From Sulfurimicrobium lacus (lineage in GTDB: Bacteria; Pseudomonadota; Gammaproteobacteria; Burkholderiales; Sulfuricellaceae), in assembly GCF_011764585.1 (NCBI RefSeq), contig NZ_AP022853.1, positions 351,001 to 415,000 on the forward strand: a stretch of DNA of 64,000 bases, given 5' to 3'. Numbering within the stretch: the first letter of the stretch is position 1; each line of letters begins with the position of its first letter. The notes below the pieces were generated by a model. It worked only from the letters and a program-made list of their open reading frames with translations. It was not told the DNA's origin and did not search any database. The translations under genes and the position numbers were made by a program. This document shows positions 16,494-27,890 of the stretch, one piece after another.

Positions 16494-17732
16494 CTAAAAA
16501 TTTCCTTGAAACCAGCTCTTCATCTTGTCGAAAACCTGTTGCAGCGAATTGCTCCCCAAAGTGGCGATCTGATGCCGCTGATGCTGTTCCTGGGCGGACA
16601 TCAACAGTCCCAGCCCGGTGGCGAAGCGCGGATTGCGCACCACTTCCGTCAGGCCGCCGCTGTATTGCGGCACGCCGAGCCGCACCGGCATGTGGAACAC
16701 TTCCTCGCCCAGTTCCACCATGCCCTGCATCACCGCGCTGCCGCCGGTGATGACGATGCCCGAGGACATCAGGTCTTCGAAGCCGCTGCGGCGCAGTTCC
16801 GCCTGCACCAGCGAATACAGTTCTTCCACGCGCGGCTCGATCACTTCCGCCAGCGTCTGGCGCGACAGCTGGCGCGTTTCGCGTTCGCCCACGCCCGGCA
16901 CTTCCACCATTTCGCTCGCGTCGGCCAGCTGGCGCAGGGCGCAGCCGTAGGTGCGCTTGATGTCTTCCGCTTCCTTGGTGGGAGTGCGCAGCGCCATGGC
17001 GATGTCGTTGGTGATCTGGTCGCCGGCGATGGGGATCACCGCGGTGTGGCGGATGGCGCCGTCGGTGAACACCGCGATGTCGGTGGTGCCGCCGCCGATG
17101 TCCACCAGGCACACGCCGAGGTCTTTTTCGTCGTCCGCCAGCACCGCCATGCTCGACGCCAGCGGCTGCAGGATCAGGTCGCGCACTTCCAGGCCGCAGC
17201 GCTTGATGCACTTGATGATGTTTTGTGCCGCCGACACCGCGCCGGTGACGATATGCACCTTCACTTCGAGGCGGATGCCGCTCATGCCGAGCGGTTCGCG
17301 CACGTCTTCCTGGCCGTCGATGATGAATTCCTGGGTCAGGATGTGGAGGATCTGCTGGTCGGTCGGGATGTTCACCGCCTTGGCGGTCTCGATCACCCGG
17401 TCGACGTCCATCTGCGTCACTTCCTTGTCCTTGATCGCCACCATGCCGTGCGAGTTGAAGCTCTTGATGTGGCTGCCGGCGATGCCGGTATAGACCTCGC
17501 GGATCTTGCAGTCCGCCATCAGCTCGGCTTCTTCCAAAGCCCTTTGAATCGCGTTGACGGTCGACTCGATGTTCACCACCACGCCTTTTTTCAGCCCGCG
17601 CGACGGGTGCTGGCCGATGCCGATGATCTCCATCCGCCCGTCGGGCAGGATTTCCGCCACCATGGCGACGATTTTCGAGGTGCCGATATCCAGCCCGACG
17701 ATCAGTGTTTTCTGTTCCTTGATCCTGCTCAT
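16494..17732 (-). CDS. ftsA: Cell division protein FtsA
   Basis: A 412-residue actin-like ATPase that tethers FtsZ to the membrane. The N-terminus shows LIVGLDIGTSKIVAMVAEI (phosphate 1 loop), then VCLVDIGGGTTDIAVF (phosphate 2) and GIVITGGSAVMQGM (adenosine region). The C-terminal end MKSWFQGNF is the amphipathic membrane-targeting helix. The frame is open 30 codons further upstream, inside ftsQ, but ATG 17732 has GGGGAG in front and gives the standard N-terminus. It follows ftsQ by 10 bases. Confidence 0.97.
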   Translation of the reverse strand: MSRIKEQKTLIVGLDIGTSKIVAMVAEILPDGRMEIIGIGQHPSRGLKKGVVVNIESTVNAIQRALEEAELMADCKIREVYTGIAGSHIKSFNSHGMVAIKDKEVTQMDVDRVIETAKAVNIPTDQQILHILTQEFIIDGQEDVREPLGMSGIRLEVKVHIVTGAVSAAQNIIKCIKRCGLEVRDLILQPLASSMAVLADDEKDLGVCLVDIGGGTTDIAVFTDGAIRHTAVIPIAGDQITNDIAMALRTPTKEAEDIKRTYGCALRQLADASEMVEVPGVGERETRQLSRQTLAEVIEPRVEELYSLVQAELRRSGFEDLMSSGIVITGGSAVMQGMVELGEEVFHMPVRLGVPQYSGGLTEVVRNPRFATGLGLLMSAQEQHQRHQIATLGSNSLQQVFDKMKSWFQGNF

Positions 17733-17742
17733 TTCACTCCCC

Positions 17743-18468
17743 TTACGCACCTGCAGGTTTTGCTGCCGCAGCGCCGCCACCGAGGCGCACCGCGAAACCG
17801 TTGGGATAGCGCAGATCCACATAATTAACCGTCTGGTTCAGGCGACCCAGCGTGCGGTCGTAAACCCTGACGAATTTGTCCAGTCGCGCTTCCACTTTTT
17901 CTCTTCCCAGTTCCACCACCAGGCCGTCGTCCAGCTTGAGCTGCCAGGCGCGGCGCGGCGAAAGGCTGACCAGCACAGGCTGGCGCTTGATCGGCTCCAG
18001 TTGCTGCTTGAACAGCTGGTACTGGCTGGTCACCTCCACCACGCCGTCCGCAGGCCCGTTGAACACCGGCAATACCTGGTCGGACGCGGCTTCGAACAGC
18101 TCGCCGTGGGTGTTGACCAATGCCGCGTTGCCCCAGCGCGCCAGCACCTCATGCTCTTCCAGCGTCACTTCCAGCCGGTCCGGCCAGCGCCGCCGCACGT
18201 TCACGTTGCGCACCCAAGGCAGCTTCTCGAAGGTGCGGCGCGTCTTGTTCAGGTCCAGGGTGAAGAAGTTGCCCTTCAGCGCCCGGGTGACGATGAACTG
18301 CACCTGTTCGCGCGTCACATGCTTCAGCTCGCCGTTGACCTTCACTTCCCGCAGCGGAAACACCGGCAGGTGCACCACCAGGAACAGCACGGCGTAAAGC
18401 AGCAGAATCGCTGCAATCGCATACAGCAGATTCGCCAGCCACAGCATGAGGGCGGGCCTATCCCACAT
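17743..18468 (-). CDS. ftsQ: Cell division protein FtsQ
   Basis: A 241-residue bitopic inner-membrane protein that joins early and late divisome parts. A short cytoplasmic tail and a transmembrane segment (about 10-32) precede the periplasmic POTRA domain (about 36-105: [20 protein letters not shown], with [19 protein letters not shown]) and a beta domain. Its start overlaps the end of ddlB by 11 bases. The Ala/Gly-rich C-terminus is unremarkable. Confidence 0.95.
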   Translation of the reverse strand: MWDRPALMLWLANLLYAIAAILLLYAVLFLVVHLPVFPLREVKVNGELKHVTREQVQFIVTRALKGNFFTLDLNKTRRTFEKLPWVRNVNVRRRWPDRLEVTLEEHEVLARWGNAALVNTHGELFEAASDQVLPVFNGPADGVVEVTSQYQLFKQQLEPIKRQPVLVSLSPRRAWQLKLDDGLVVELGREKVEARLDKFVRVYDRTLGRLNQTVNYVDLRYPNGFAVRLGGGAAAAKPAGA

Positions 18469-19381
18469 GGGCCAGCTCCAGTACCTGCACCACCAGTTGC
18501 TCGAAACTGATCCCCGCGTGGCGCGCCGCCATCGGCACCAGGCTGTGGTCGGTCATGCCGGGCGAGGTGTTGAGTTCGAGCAGGTACGGCTTGCCGGCCT
18601 CGTCCACGAGGAAATCCACCCGTCCCCAGCCTTGGCCGCCGACCACCGCGAAGCCTTGCTGCGCGAGTTTCTGCATTTCTTCTTCCTGTGCCGCCGACAG
18701 GCCGCAGGGGATGAGGTATTTCGTGTCGTCGCGGAAATATTTGGCTTCGTAGTCGTAGAACTCGGTTGCTGGCACGATCCGTATCACGGGCAATGCCTTG
18801 CCGCCGAGCATGGCGGCGGTGTATTCGCCGCCGCCGATAAATTGCTCGGCGAGCACCAGCGAGTCGTGTTGCGCCGCCAACTCGTAGGCGGGGCGCAGCT
18901 CTGCCAGGGTCTTGACCTTGCTGATGCCGACGCTGGAGCCCTCGTTGGCCGGCTTGACGAACAGCGGCAGCCCCAAACGCTGTGCCACGGCGGCGAAATC
19001 GCTCTCCGCCGTGAGCAGTTCGAAGTCGGGAATCGGCAGTCCCGCCGCGCGCCACACCAGCTTGGTGCGCCACTTGTCCATGGCCAGGGCGGAAGCCAGC
19101 ACGCCGCTGCCGGTGTAGGGGATGTCCATCAGCTCGAGCGCGCCCTGCACCGTGCCGTCCTCGCCGAAGCGACCGTGCAGCGCGATGAACGCGCTGGCGT
19201 AGCCTTCTTCCTTGAGCTGGTGCAGATCGCGCTCGGCCGGGTCGAAAGCATGGGCGTCGACGCCGCTGGCGCGCAACGCGCGCAGCACCGCGGCACCGCT
19301 CTTGAGCGACACCTCGCGCTCGGCGGACTTGCCGCCGAACAGTACCGCTACCTTGCCGAAATCTTTTGCTGCCCTGCTCAT
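18458..19381 (-). CDS. ddlB: D-alanine--D-alanine ligase
   Basis: A 307-residue ATP-grasp ligase making D-Ala-D-Ala for the peptidoglycan stem. Visible motifs are [46 protein letters not shown] and [17 protein letters not shown]. The Tyr that favours D-Ala over D-lactate is expected within the omega loop ([14 protein letters not shown]). ATG 19381 overlaps the murB stop (ATGA). The longer upstream frame is read through murB and rejected. Confidence 0.97.
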   Translation of the reverse strand: MSRAAKDFGKVAVLFGGKSAEREVSLKSGAAVLRALRASGVDAHAFDPAERDLHQLKEEGYASAFIALHGRFGEDGTVQGALELMDIPYTGSGVLASALAMDKWRTKLVWRAAGLPIPDFELLTAESDFAAVAQRLGLPLFVKPANEGSSVGISKVKTLAELRPAYELAAQHDSLVLAEQFIGGGEYTAAMLGGKALPVIRIVPATEFYDYEAKYFRDDTKYLIPCGLSAAQEEEMQKLAQQGFAVVGGQGWGRVDFLVDEAGKPYLLELNTSPGMTDHSLVPMAARHAGISFEQLVVQVLELAHVG

Positions 19382-20340
19382 GCCTTGTCTCCGATAATCC
19401 TTACTTCGCGCACCAGCTCCACGCCGTGCGCCTGTTTTACTTTTGCCTGCACCGTTTCGATCAGGCTTTCGATGTCTGCCGCGCTGGCATTGCCGAGGTT
19501 GACGATGAAATTGGCGTGCTTTTCCGAAACCTGCGCCCCGCCGACGGCCAGCCCCTTGAGCCCGCTCGCCTCGATCAGGCGCGCCGCGTAATCGCCCGGC
19601 GGGTTGCGGAACACCGAGCCGGCGTTGGGCTGGGTCAGCGGCTGTGTCGCCATGCGCTTCGCCAGCCATTCCCTGGCTTGCTTCTTCGCGGCCTTGCCGT
19701 CGCCGGGGGTGAAACCGAACCAGGCGGCGACGAACCATTCTTGCGGGTGAGCGGTGAGCAGAGAGCGGTGAGCGGGTTTACTGCTAACTGCTAACTGCTC
19801 GCTGCTTGCTCGCAACTCGACATGTCGATAGCCAATTTCGTAATCGCTGGGCAAGCGTTCAAGCAACGTGCCCTCCCCATCGATGGTCAGCACCTTGCGC
19901 ACGCATTGCCAGGTTTCCCTGCCATAGCAGCCGGCGTTCATGGCCAGGGCGCCGCCCACCGTGCCGGGTATGCCGGAGAGGAACTCCGCGCCTTCCAGGT
20001 CGTGGCGCGCGGCGAAGCTCGCCACTTTGGGGCTGCTCACGCCTGCTTCGGCGTAGATCAGGCCTTGCGGCGTGAGCTTGATATGGTTCAGCGCGCCGTG
20101 CAGCAGGATCACCGTGCCGCGCAGGCCGCCGTCGCGCACCAGCAGGTTGCTGCCCAGGCCGACGAAATACACCGCGCCGTCGCTGGTCTTGAGGAACAGC
20201 TCCAGGTCTGCCAGATCGGCCGGAACGTAGCAGCGCTCCGCTACGCCGCCGGCGCGCCAGCTGACGTGCTCGGCCATCGGCTCGTCGAGCCGCAGCGTGC
20301 CGCGCAAAGGCGCTTGCAGATGGGCTTGCGTCATGTCCAT
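19378..20340 (-). CDS. murB: UDP-N-acetylenolpyruvoylglucosamine reductase, with a repeat-encoded insertion
   Basis: A 320-residue FAD enzyme that reduces UDP-GlcNAc-enolpyruvate to UDP-MurNAc. FAD-binding features are [27 protein letters not shown] and [18 protein letters not shown]; the catalytic Ser lies in [11 protein letters not shown]. Odd feature: residues about 177-199 (between YRHVELRA and [10 protein letters not shown]) are encoded by a heptamer array at 19746-19810 and are absent from the usual alignment at this place; the flanks join normally if it is removed. Starts GTG 20343, ATG 20340 and ATG 20334 are possible; ATG 20340 was chosen because it overlaps the murC stop. Confidence 0.95.
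   Translation of the reverse strand: MDMTQAHLQAPLRGTLRLDEPMAEHVSWRAGGVAERCYVPADLADLELFLKTSDGAVYFVGLGSNLLVRDGGLRGTVILLHGALNHIKLTPQGLIYAEAGVSSPKVASFAARHDLEGAEFLSGIPGTVGGALAMNAGCYGRETWQCVRKVLTIDGEGTLLERLPSDYEIGYRHVELRASSEQLAVSSKPAHRSLLTAHPQEWFVAAWFGFTPGDGKAAKKQAREWLAKRMATQPLTQPNAGSVFRNPPGDYAARLIEASGLKGLAVGGAQVSEKHANFIVNLGNASAADIESLIETVQAKVKQAHGVELVREVRIIGDKA
19746..19810. repeat. Heptamer array inside murB
   Basis: On the plus strand: GGTGAGC, GGTGAGC, AGAGAGC, GGTGAGC (19746-19773), two bases, then GTTTACT, GCTAACT, GCTAACT, GCTCGCT, GCTTGCT (19776-19810). Nine contiguous seven-base units; the second block is the same motif family in reverse orientation (AGTTAGC). It remains in frame with murB. 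Confidence 0.9.
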
Positions 20341-21734
20341 CACCCTTCGCCCGCCGTGAGTTTTTGCGCCACTTGGCCGATCGAGCCCGCGCCCATCACC
20401 AGCACCACGTCGCCGTCCTGTGCCGCGTCGATAATGGCCTGCGGCAGTTCCGCCACGTTTTCGACGAAGATCGGTTCGACCTTGCCCGCCACCCGCACCG
20501 CACGTGCCAGCGCACGCCCGTCCGCCGCGACCACCGGGGCTTCACCGGCGGCGTAGACTTCTGTGAGCAGCAGGGCGTCCACGCCGGACAACACCTTGGC
20601 GAAGTCCTCGAACAGGTCGCGGGTGCGGGTGTAGCGGTGGGGCTGGAATGCCAGCACCAGGCGCCGCTCCGGGAAGGCGCCGCGCGCGGCGGCGATGGTG
20701 GCCGCCATCTCCACCGGGTGGTGGCCGTAATCGTCAATCAAAGTAAAGTTTCCACCGCCCGGCAGCGCGACCTCGCCGAAGCGCTGGAAGCGCCGTCCCA
20801 CGCCCTTGAACTCCGCCAGCGCCTTGACGATGGCGGCATCGGATGCGCCCACCTCGGTGGCGATGGCGATGGCCGCCAGCGCGTTGAGCACGTAATGAAT
20901 GCCCGGCAGGTTGAGCGTGACCTTGAGCTTGCTGGTCTTGCCGTTGACCCGCACCACTGTGAATTTCATCTGTCCGTTGCTGGCTTCGATGTCCACCGCG
21001 CGCACCTTGGCGTCTTCGGACAGGCCGTAGGTCCACACCGGCTTGGTGATGCGCGGCAGAATTTCGCGCACCACCGGGTCGTCCACGCACACCACCGCCA
21101 TGCCGTAGAAGGGCAGGCGCTGGGTGAAGTCGACGAAAGCCTGCTTGAGGCGGTTGAAATCGTGGCCGTAGGTTTCCATGTGGTCGGCGTCGATGTTGGT
21201 GATCACCGCCAGCACCGGGGTTAGCAGCAGGAACGAGGCGTCCGACTCGTCCGCCTCGGCCACGAGGAATTCGCCCGAACCCAAGCGCGCGTTGGTGCCG
21301 GCCGCTTCCAGGCGTCCGCCGATGACGAAGGTGGGGTCCATACCGGCTTCCGCCAGAATGCTGGCGATCAGGCTGGTGGTGGTGGTCTTGCCGTGGGTGC
21401 CGGCCACCCCGATGCCCTGCTTGAAGCGCATCAGCTCGGCCAGCATCAGCGCGCGCGGCACGATGGGGATGTTGCGCTCGCGCGCCGCGATCACTTCCGG
21501 GTTGTCGTCCTTGACCGCTGTGGAGGTCACCACGACGTCCACGTCGGCCACGTGTTCCGCGGCATGGCCCTTGAAAACCTTGGCGCCGAGCTTCTTGAGG
21601 TGCTTGGTCACGGCGCTTTCCACCATGTCCGAGCCGCTGATGCGGTAGTCCAGGTTGAGCAAAACCTCGGCGATGCCGCTCATGCCTGAGCCGCCGATGC
21701 CGACGAAGTGGATGCGTTTAACTTTATGCTTCAT
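20340..21734 (-). CDS. murC: UDP-N-acetylmuramate--L-alanine ligase
   Basis: A 464-residue cytoplasmic Mur ligase adding L-Ala to UDP-MurNAc. The N-terminal domain opens with [19 protein letters not shown], the P-loop is GTHGKTTTT at 112-120, and [10 protein letters not shown] and [10 protein letters not shown] are MurC-specific. Stop and start codons overlap with murB downstream and murG upstream. No unusual feature. Confidence 0.97.
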   Translation of the reverse strand: MKHKVKRIHFVGIGGSGMSGIAEVLLNLDYRISGSDMVESAVTKHLKKLGAKVFKGHAAEHVADVDVVVTSTAVKDDNPEVIAARERNIPIVPRALMLAELMRFKQGIGVAGTHGKTTTTSLIASILAEAGMDPTFVIGGRLEAAGTNARLGSGEFLVAEADESDASFLLLTPVLAVITNIDADHMETYGHDFNRLKQAFVDFTQRLPFYGMAVVCVDDPVVREILPRITKPVWTYGLSEDAKVRAVDIEASNGQMKFTVVRVNGKTSKLKVTLNLPGIHYVLNALAAIAIATEVGASDAAIVKALAEFKGVGRRFQRFGEVALPGGGNFTLIDDYGHHPVEMAATIAAARGAFPERRLVLAFQPHRYTRTRDLFEDFAKVLSGVDALLLTEVYAAGEAPVVAADGRALARAVRVAGKVEPIFVENVAELPQAIIDAAQDGDVVLVMGAGSIGQVAQKLTAGEG

Positions 21735-22828
21735 TTCGCCAATTCCTTACAAATGTCGGCGACCTGCCGCGTCGCATCGGGTTTGGCCAGCGCCCGCGCG
21801 GCCTGCGCCATGGCGAGCAGCTTGTCGCGGGTCAGGTCCTGCAGCAGGGCTGCCAGGCTTTCCGCGCTGAATTCGGTTTGCGGCACCAGCACCGCCGCGC
21901 CGTTGTCGCTGAGGAAGCGCGCGTTGGTGGTCTGGTGGTCGTCCACCGCATGGGGGTAGGGCACCAGCACGCTGGCCACGCCCGCCGCCGCCAGTTCCGC
22001 CACGGTCAGCGCGCCCGAACGGCACACCACCAGGTCGGCCCAGGCGTACTGTTGCGCCATGTTGTCGATGAACGGCTTGATGTCCGCATCCACGCCGGCG
22101 GCCCGGTAATTGGCCTGCAGCGTTTCCAGGTGCTTGGCGCCGGACTGGTGCACCACTTGCGGGCGTTGCGCAGGTGCCATCAGGGCCATGGCTTTGGGTA
22201 CGCCGTCGTTGAGCGCCGCCGCACCCAGGCTGCCGCCTACCACCAGCACGCGCAGCGCACCTTCGCGTTCGGCGAGGCGCACTTGAGGATCGTCCAGCGC
22301 AGCGATGTCCGCCCGTACCGGGTTGCCGCACCACAGGGTTTCCGCCTTGCCGCACGGCAGGGGCTTGTCTTTCTTGCTCGTGAATGCGCCGGGGAAAGCC
22401 ACCAGCACCTTGTCCGCGAGGCAGGCCAGGACGCGGTTGGTCAGGCCGGCGATGGAGTTCTGTTCGTGGATGACCAGCGGCTTGGCCAGCAGCGTTGCCA
22501 TCATGCCGCCTGGGAAGGCCGGGTAGCCGCCCATGCCCAGCACCACGTCGGGGCGGTGGCTGAGGATGGCCCGGGCGCTCTGGTAGAAGGCGAGCAGCAG
22601 CTGCAGCGGCAGCGTGACCATGCGCAGCAAGCCTTTGCCGCGCAGGCCGGAGAACTTGATCCACGCCATGTCGTAGCCGTGCTGCGGCACGAGCCTGGCT
22701 TCCATGCCGTTGGCGGTGCCGAGCCACACCACTTTCCAGCCCTCGTTGCGCAGGAAGTCGGCCACGGCCAGCGCCGGAAACACGTGGCCACCGGTGCCAC
22801 CCGCCATGATCATGATGGTGCGGCTCAT
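21731..22828 (-). CDS. murG: Lipid II synthase MurG (GlcNAc transferase)
   Basis: A 365-residue GT-B glycosyltransferase at the inner face of the membrane; it transfers GlcNAc to lipid I. Motifs are [16 protein letters not shown] near the N-terminus, [26 protein letters not shown] and, in the C-terminal UDP-GlcNAc site, [24 protein letters not shown]. It overlaps murC and ftsW by four bases each. Confidence 0.97.
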   Translation of the reverse strand: MSRTIMIMAGGTGGHVFPALAVADFLRNEGWKVVWLGTANGMEARLVPQHGYDMAWIKFSGLRGKGLLRMVTLPLQLLLAFYQSARAILSHRPDVVLGMGGYPAFPGGMMATLLAKPLVIHEQNSIAGLTNRVLACLADKVLVAFPGAFTSKKDKPLPCGKAETLWCGNPVRADIAALDDPQVRLAEREGALRVLVVGGSLGAAALNDGVPKAMALMAPAQRPQVVHQSGAKHLETLQANYRAAGVDADIKPFIDNMAQQYAWADLVVCRSGALTVAELAAAGVASVLVPYPHAVDDHQTTNARFLSDNGAAVLVPQTEFSAESLAALLQDLTRDKLLAMAQAARALAKPDATRQVADICKELAK

Positions 22829-23979
22829 ACCGCGTACCCCTTGAGCAGTTGCCGGTTCTCGTAATCAACTCTCATCAGTACCGCCAGCGCCACGCAGTTG
22901 GCGACGATGCCGCTGCCGCCGAAGGACAGCAGGGGGAGCGTCAGGCCCTTGGTGGGCAGCAGCCCCATGTTCACGCCGATGTTGATGATGGACTGCACCG
23001 CCAGCCACACGCCGATGCCTTGTGCCACCAGCGCGGAGAAGTGGCGCTCCTGTTTTTCCGCGCCGCGGCCGATGACGAAGGCGCGCACCGTGATCCAGGC
23101 GAAGCCCAGCACCACCACGGTCACGCCGACGAAGCCCAGCTCTTCGGCGATTACCGCGAGCAGGAAGTCGGTGTGCGCTTCCGGCAGGTAGAGCAGTTTT
23201 TCCACGCTGGCGCCCAGGCCCACGCCCAGCCACTCGCCGCGCCCGAAGGCGATCAGCGCGTGTGACAGCTGGTAGCCCTTGCCGAACGGGTCGGCCCAGG
23301 GGTCCATGAAGCCGATGATGCGCTGCATGCGGTAGGGCGAAGTCCAGATCAGCAGCAGGAAACCGATCAGCAGCAGCACGATCAGGCCGGCGAACAGGCG
23401 CCAGTTCAGCCCGCCGAGGAACAGGATGGCCATGGCGATGGAAATGATCACGGCGAAAGCGCCGAAATCCGGCTCGCGCAGCAGCAAGCCGCCGATCAGC
23501 AGCATCACCAGGAACATGGGCATGAAACCCTTGGTGAAGTTGTCCATCAGCGCCGCCTTGCGCACGGTGTAGTCCGCGGCGTACATCACCACGATCAGTT
23601 TCATGAACTCGGACGGCTGCAGGTTGGCGATGCCCAACGAGATCCAGCGCTGGCTGCCGTTGACTTCGCGCCCGATGCCCGGAACCAGCACCATGGCGAG
23701 CGTGGCGATGCCGGCCAGGAACAGCCATGGAGACATTTTTTGCCAGCCGCGCAGCGGGATCTGGAAGGCAATTGCCCCGGCGACCACGGCTGCCACCAGA
23801 TAAACGCTCTGGCGCATGAGGAAATAGGTTTCCTGAAAGCCGGTCTGACGGCTTGCGCCGGCGCTGGCGATCGAGGCGGAGTAAACCATCAGCAGCCCGA
23901 AAGCCAGCAGCAGCAGCACCGACCAGAGCAGGGCCTGGTCATATTCGGAGCTGGGCTTCTGTGCGTTGGGATAGTACAT
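22825..23979 (-). CDS. ftsW: Peptidoglycan polymerase FtsW (SEDS family)
   Basis: A 384-residue polytopic protein with about ten hydrophobic segments that works with FtsI in septal wall synthesis. Family motifs are [20 protein letters not shown], the [25 protein letters not shown] block (with the essential extracellular loop 7 acid) and [24 protein letters not shown] near the end. It lies one base after the murD stop and overlaps murG by four bases. Confidence 0.97.
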   Translation of the reverse strand: MYYPNAQKPSSEYDQALLWSVLLLLAFGLLMVYSASIASAGASRQTGFQETYFLMRQSVYLVAAVVAGAIAFQIPLRGWQKMSPWLFLAGIATLAMVLVPGIGREVNGSQRWISLGIANLQPSEFMKLIVVMYAADYTVRKAALMDNFTKGFMPMFLVMLLIGGLLLREPDFGAFAVIISIAMAILFLGGLNWRLFAGLIVLLLIGFLLLIWTSPYRMQRIIGFMDPWADPFGKGYQLSHALIAFGRGEWLGVGLGASVEKLLYLPEAHTDFLLAVIAEELGFVGVTVVVLGFAWITVRAFVIGRGAEKQERHFSALVAQGIGVWLAVQSIINIGVNMGLLPTKGLTLPLLSFGGSGIVANCVALAVLMRVDYENRQLLKGYAV

Positions 23980-23980
23980 G

Positions 23981-25360
<1,380 letters not shown>

Positions 25361-25410
25361 ACTTTATTTTGTGATGAGTCCGGTGCGAGAAAACCCCGTC
25401 CCCGACCTGC

Positions 25411-25438
25411 CCCTCACCCCTAACCCCTCACTCCTCAC
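25411..25438. repeat. Heptamer array between murD and mraY
   Basis: Plus strand: CCCTCAC, CCCTAAC, CCCTCAC, TCCTCAC. In reverse complement the units read GGTGAGG, AGTGAGG, GGTTAGG, GGTGAGG. The last unit contains the mraY stop codon (TGA, 25437-25435). Confidence 0.9.
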
Positions 25439-26520
25439 CTTAATTTCAACGTCGAAAGTCCAACCAGCACCAGCATCATGGTGATGATCCAGAAGCGAAC
25501 AACAACTTGATTTTCTTTCCAGCCCTTCAGTTCATAGTGGTGGTGCAGCGGCGCCATGCGGAAAATGCGCTTGCCGGTGAGCTTGAAGGAGCCCACCTGC
25601 AGCATGACCGAGAGGGTCTCCACCACGAACACGCCGCCCATGATGAACAGCACGATTTCCTGCCGCACGATCACCGCCACCACGCCCAGTGCCGCGCCCA
25701 GCGCCAGTGCGCCGACGTCGCCCATGAATACTTCCGCCGGGTAGGCGTTGAACCACAGGAAACCGAGGCCGGCACCGGCCATCGCGGCACAGAAAATGGC
25801 CAGCTCCCCGGCGCCGGGAATATGGGGGATGCCCAGGTAGCGGGCGAAGTAGAAGTGTCCGGCAACGTAGGCGAAGATGCCGAGCGCGCCGCCGACCATG
25901 ACCGTGGGCATGATCGCCAGTCCGTCCAGGCCGTCGGTGAGGTTGACCGCGTTGCTGGTGCCGACGATGACGAAGTAGGTCAGCACCATGAAGCCGACCG
26001 CGCCGAGCGGGATGGAGACGCTTTTGAAGAATGGCACGATCAGTTCGGTGTGCACCGGCAGGTTGGCGCGGTAGGCGAGATAGGCCGCGACAGCCGCGCC
26101 GATCAGCGACTGCCAGAAATATTTCGATTTGGCAGACAGGCCCTTGGGATTGCGGTGCACCACCTTGCGGTAGTCGTCCACCCAGCCGACGACGCCGAAG
26201 CCCAGCGTGGTGAACAGCACCACCCAGATGTAGGGGTTGCGCAGGTCGGCCCACAGCAGGGTGGTGACGGCGATGGACACCAGGATCAGCGCTCCGCCCA
26301 TGGTCGGCGTGCCGCTCTTGACCAGGTGGGTTTGCGGCCCGTCGTCGCGCACCGCCTGGCCGATTTTCATGGCGGTGAGGCGGCGGATCATGGTCGGGCC
26401 GACTACGAAGGAAATCATCAGCGCCGTCAGGATCGCCATAACCGCGCGCAGCGTGATGTAGTTGAACACGTTGAAAGCGCGGATGTCCTGTGCCAGCCAC
26501 TGTGCCAGAGCTAATAGCAT
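25435..26520 (-). CDS. mraY: Phospho-N-acetylmuramoyl-pentapeptide-transferase MraY
   Basis: A 361-residue inner-membrane enzyme that forms lipid I on undecaprenyl phosphate. It has about ten hydrophobic segments. Active-site motifs are GWVDDYRKV (DD pair), [13 protein letters not shown] and [11 protein letters not shown], and the histidine loop is [14 protein letters not shown]. The frame is open upstream through murF, but ATG 26520 gives the standard start, 2 bases after the murF stop. The final residues STLKLR and the stop run into a heptamer array, so its 3' end was probably redefined there with little change to the protein. Confidence 0.97.
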   Translation of the reverse strand: MLLALAQWLAQDIRAFNVFNYITLRAVMAILTALMISFVVGPTMIRRLTAMKIGQAVRDDGPQTHLVKSGTPTMGGALILVSIAVTTLLWADLRNPYIWVVLFTTLGFGVVGWVDDYRKVVHRNPKGLSAKSKYFWQSLIGAAVAAYLAYRANLPVHTELIVPFFKSVSIPLGAVGFMVLTYFVIVGTSNAVNLTDGLDGLAIMPTVMVGGALGIFAYVAGHFYFARYLGIPHIPGAGELAIFCAAMAGAGLGFLWFNAYPAEVFMGDVGALALGAALGVVAVIVRQEIVLFIMGGVFVVETLSVMLQVGSFKLTGKRIFRMAPLHHHYELKGWKENQVVVRFWIITMMLVLVGLSTLKLR

Positions 26521-26522
26521 GT

Positions 26523-27890
26523 TTATTCCTTCGCCTCGAAACTCTTGATCACCCGTTCCATCTGCATGAAGCGGGAGCCTTTTACCAATACCGTCACGTC
26601 CGGGGCCAGCAGGTTTTCCAGGTCGGCCAGCAACTCTTCGATGCGCTCGAAGAACCAGGCGTTTTCCCCGAATTCCGCCGCCGCCTCGCGGCACAGGTCG
26701 CCGTGGGTGAAGAGGATGTCCACGCCGGCCTGTTTGGCCGCGGCGCCGAGTTCGCGGTGCAGTTCGCAGGCGCCGGGTCCGAGTTCGCCCATGTCGCCCA
26801 GCACCAGGATTTTCTTGCCCGGCATGCTTGCGAGCACCGCGATGGCGGCTTTCACCGAGGCCGGATTGGCGTTGTAGCTGTCGTCGATGAGCGTTGCGCC
26901 GTGCAGTCCGGGTTTGCGCTGCAGGCGGCCTTTGACGCCGCCGAATTTGTGCAGGCCCGCCGCGATCTTTGTGGTGTCGATGCCCAATGCCGTTGCCGCC
27001 GCCGTCGCCGCCAGGGCGTTGCGCACGTTGTGCAGCCCCGGCACCTGCAGCGTCGCGGTGAATTCGCCGGCCTTGGTGCGTATTTTTAGTTCGCTGCCCA
27101 GGGGTGCGAGCTGGAAAGTGGCGCTGACCTGGGCGGACAATTCCAGGCCGAACTCGATGATGGTGCGGTCGTGCGCGAGTTGCTTCCACAGCGGCGCGAA
27201 GGCGTCGTCGGCATTGATCACCGCCACGCCGTCCGTCGCCAGGCCAGAAAAAATCTCGCCCTTGGCGCGCGCCACCTGCTCGACGCTGCCCAGACCGGCG
27301 AGATGGGCGGCGCCGGCATTGTTGATGACCGCCACGTCGGGCCGGGCGATGCCGGTCAGGTAGGCGATTTCGCCGGGATGGTTCATGCCCATCTCGATCA
27401 CCGCATATTTGTGCTGCGCGCGCAGCTTCAGCAGCGTGAGCGGCATGCCGATATCGTTGTTGAGATTGCCCTGGGTCGCCAGCACGCCGTCTTCCCCGGC
27501 CGCCTCACGCAAGATGGCGGCGAGCATTTCCTTGACGGTGGTCTTGCCGTTGCTGCCGGTGACCGCCACCAGCTTGAGCTGCAGCCGGCTGCGCCAGAAT
27601 GCCGCCAGTTTCCCCAGTGCCAGGCGCGTGTCGTCCACCACGATCAGCGGCAGGTCTTTCCATTCCTCGGCGTGTTTCACGGCGGCGGCCTGGTCCACCA
27701 GCGCGGCTGCCGCGCCCTTCGCGATGGCCTGGGCGACGAAGTCGTGCGCGTCGAAGCGCTCGCCGCGCAAAGCCACGAACAGGTCGCCGCCGTGTATGGC
27801 GCGGCTGTCGCTGGTGACGCCGGTGAAAACCGCGTCCTGCCCCTGCAGGCGTGTGTTGAGCGCTGTTGCGGCCTGGCTCAGGTTCAGCAT
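26523..27890 (-). CDS. murF: UDP-N-acetylmuramoyl-tripeptide--D-alanyl-D-alanine ligase
   Basis: A 455-residue Mur ligase that attaches the D-Ala-D-Ala dipeptide made by DdlB. The N-terminal domain contains [20 protein letters not shown], the P-loop is VTGSNGKTT, and [17 protein letters not shown] is the MurF-specific motif. It overlaps the murE end by seven bases. Nothing unusual. Confidence 0.97.
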   Translation of the reverse strand: MLNLSQAATALNTRLQGQDAVFTGVTSDSRAIHGGDLFVALRGERFDAHDFVAQAIAKGAAAALVDQAAAVKHAEEWKDLPLIVVDDTRLALGKLAAFWRSRLQLKLVAVTGSNGKTTVKEMLAAILREAAGEDGVLATQGNLNNDIGMPLTLLKLRAQHKYAVIEMGMNHPGEIAYLTGIARPDVAVINNAGAAHLAGLGSVEQVARAKGEIFSGLATDGVAVINADDAFAPLWKQLAHDRTIIEFGLELSAQVSATFQLAPLGSELKIRTKAGEFTATLQVPGLHNVRNALAATAAATALGIDTTKIAAGLHKFGGVKGRLQRKPGLHGATLIDDSYNANPASVKAAIAVLASMPGKKILVLGDMGELGPGACELHRELGAAAKQAGVDILFTHGDLCREAAAEFGENAWFFERIEELLADLENLLAPDVTVLVKGSRFMQMERVIKSFEAKE

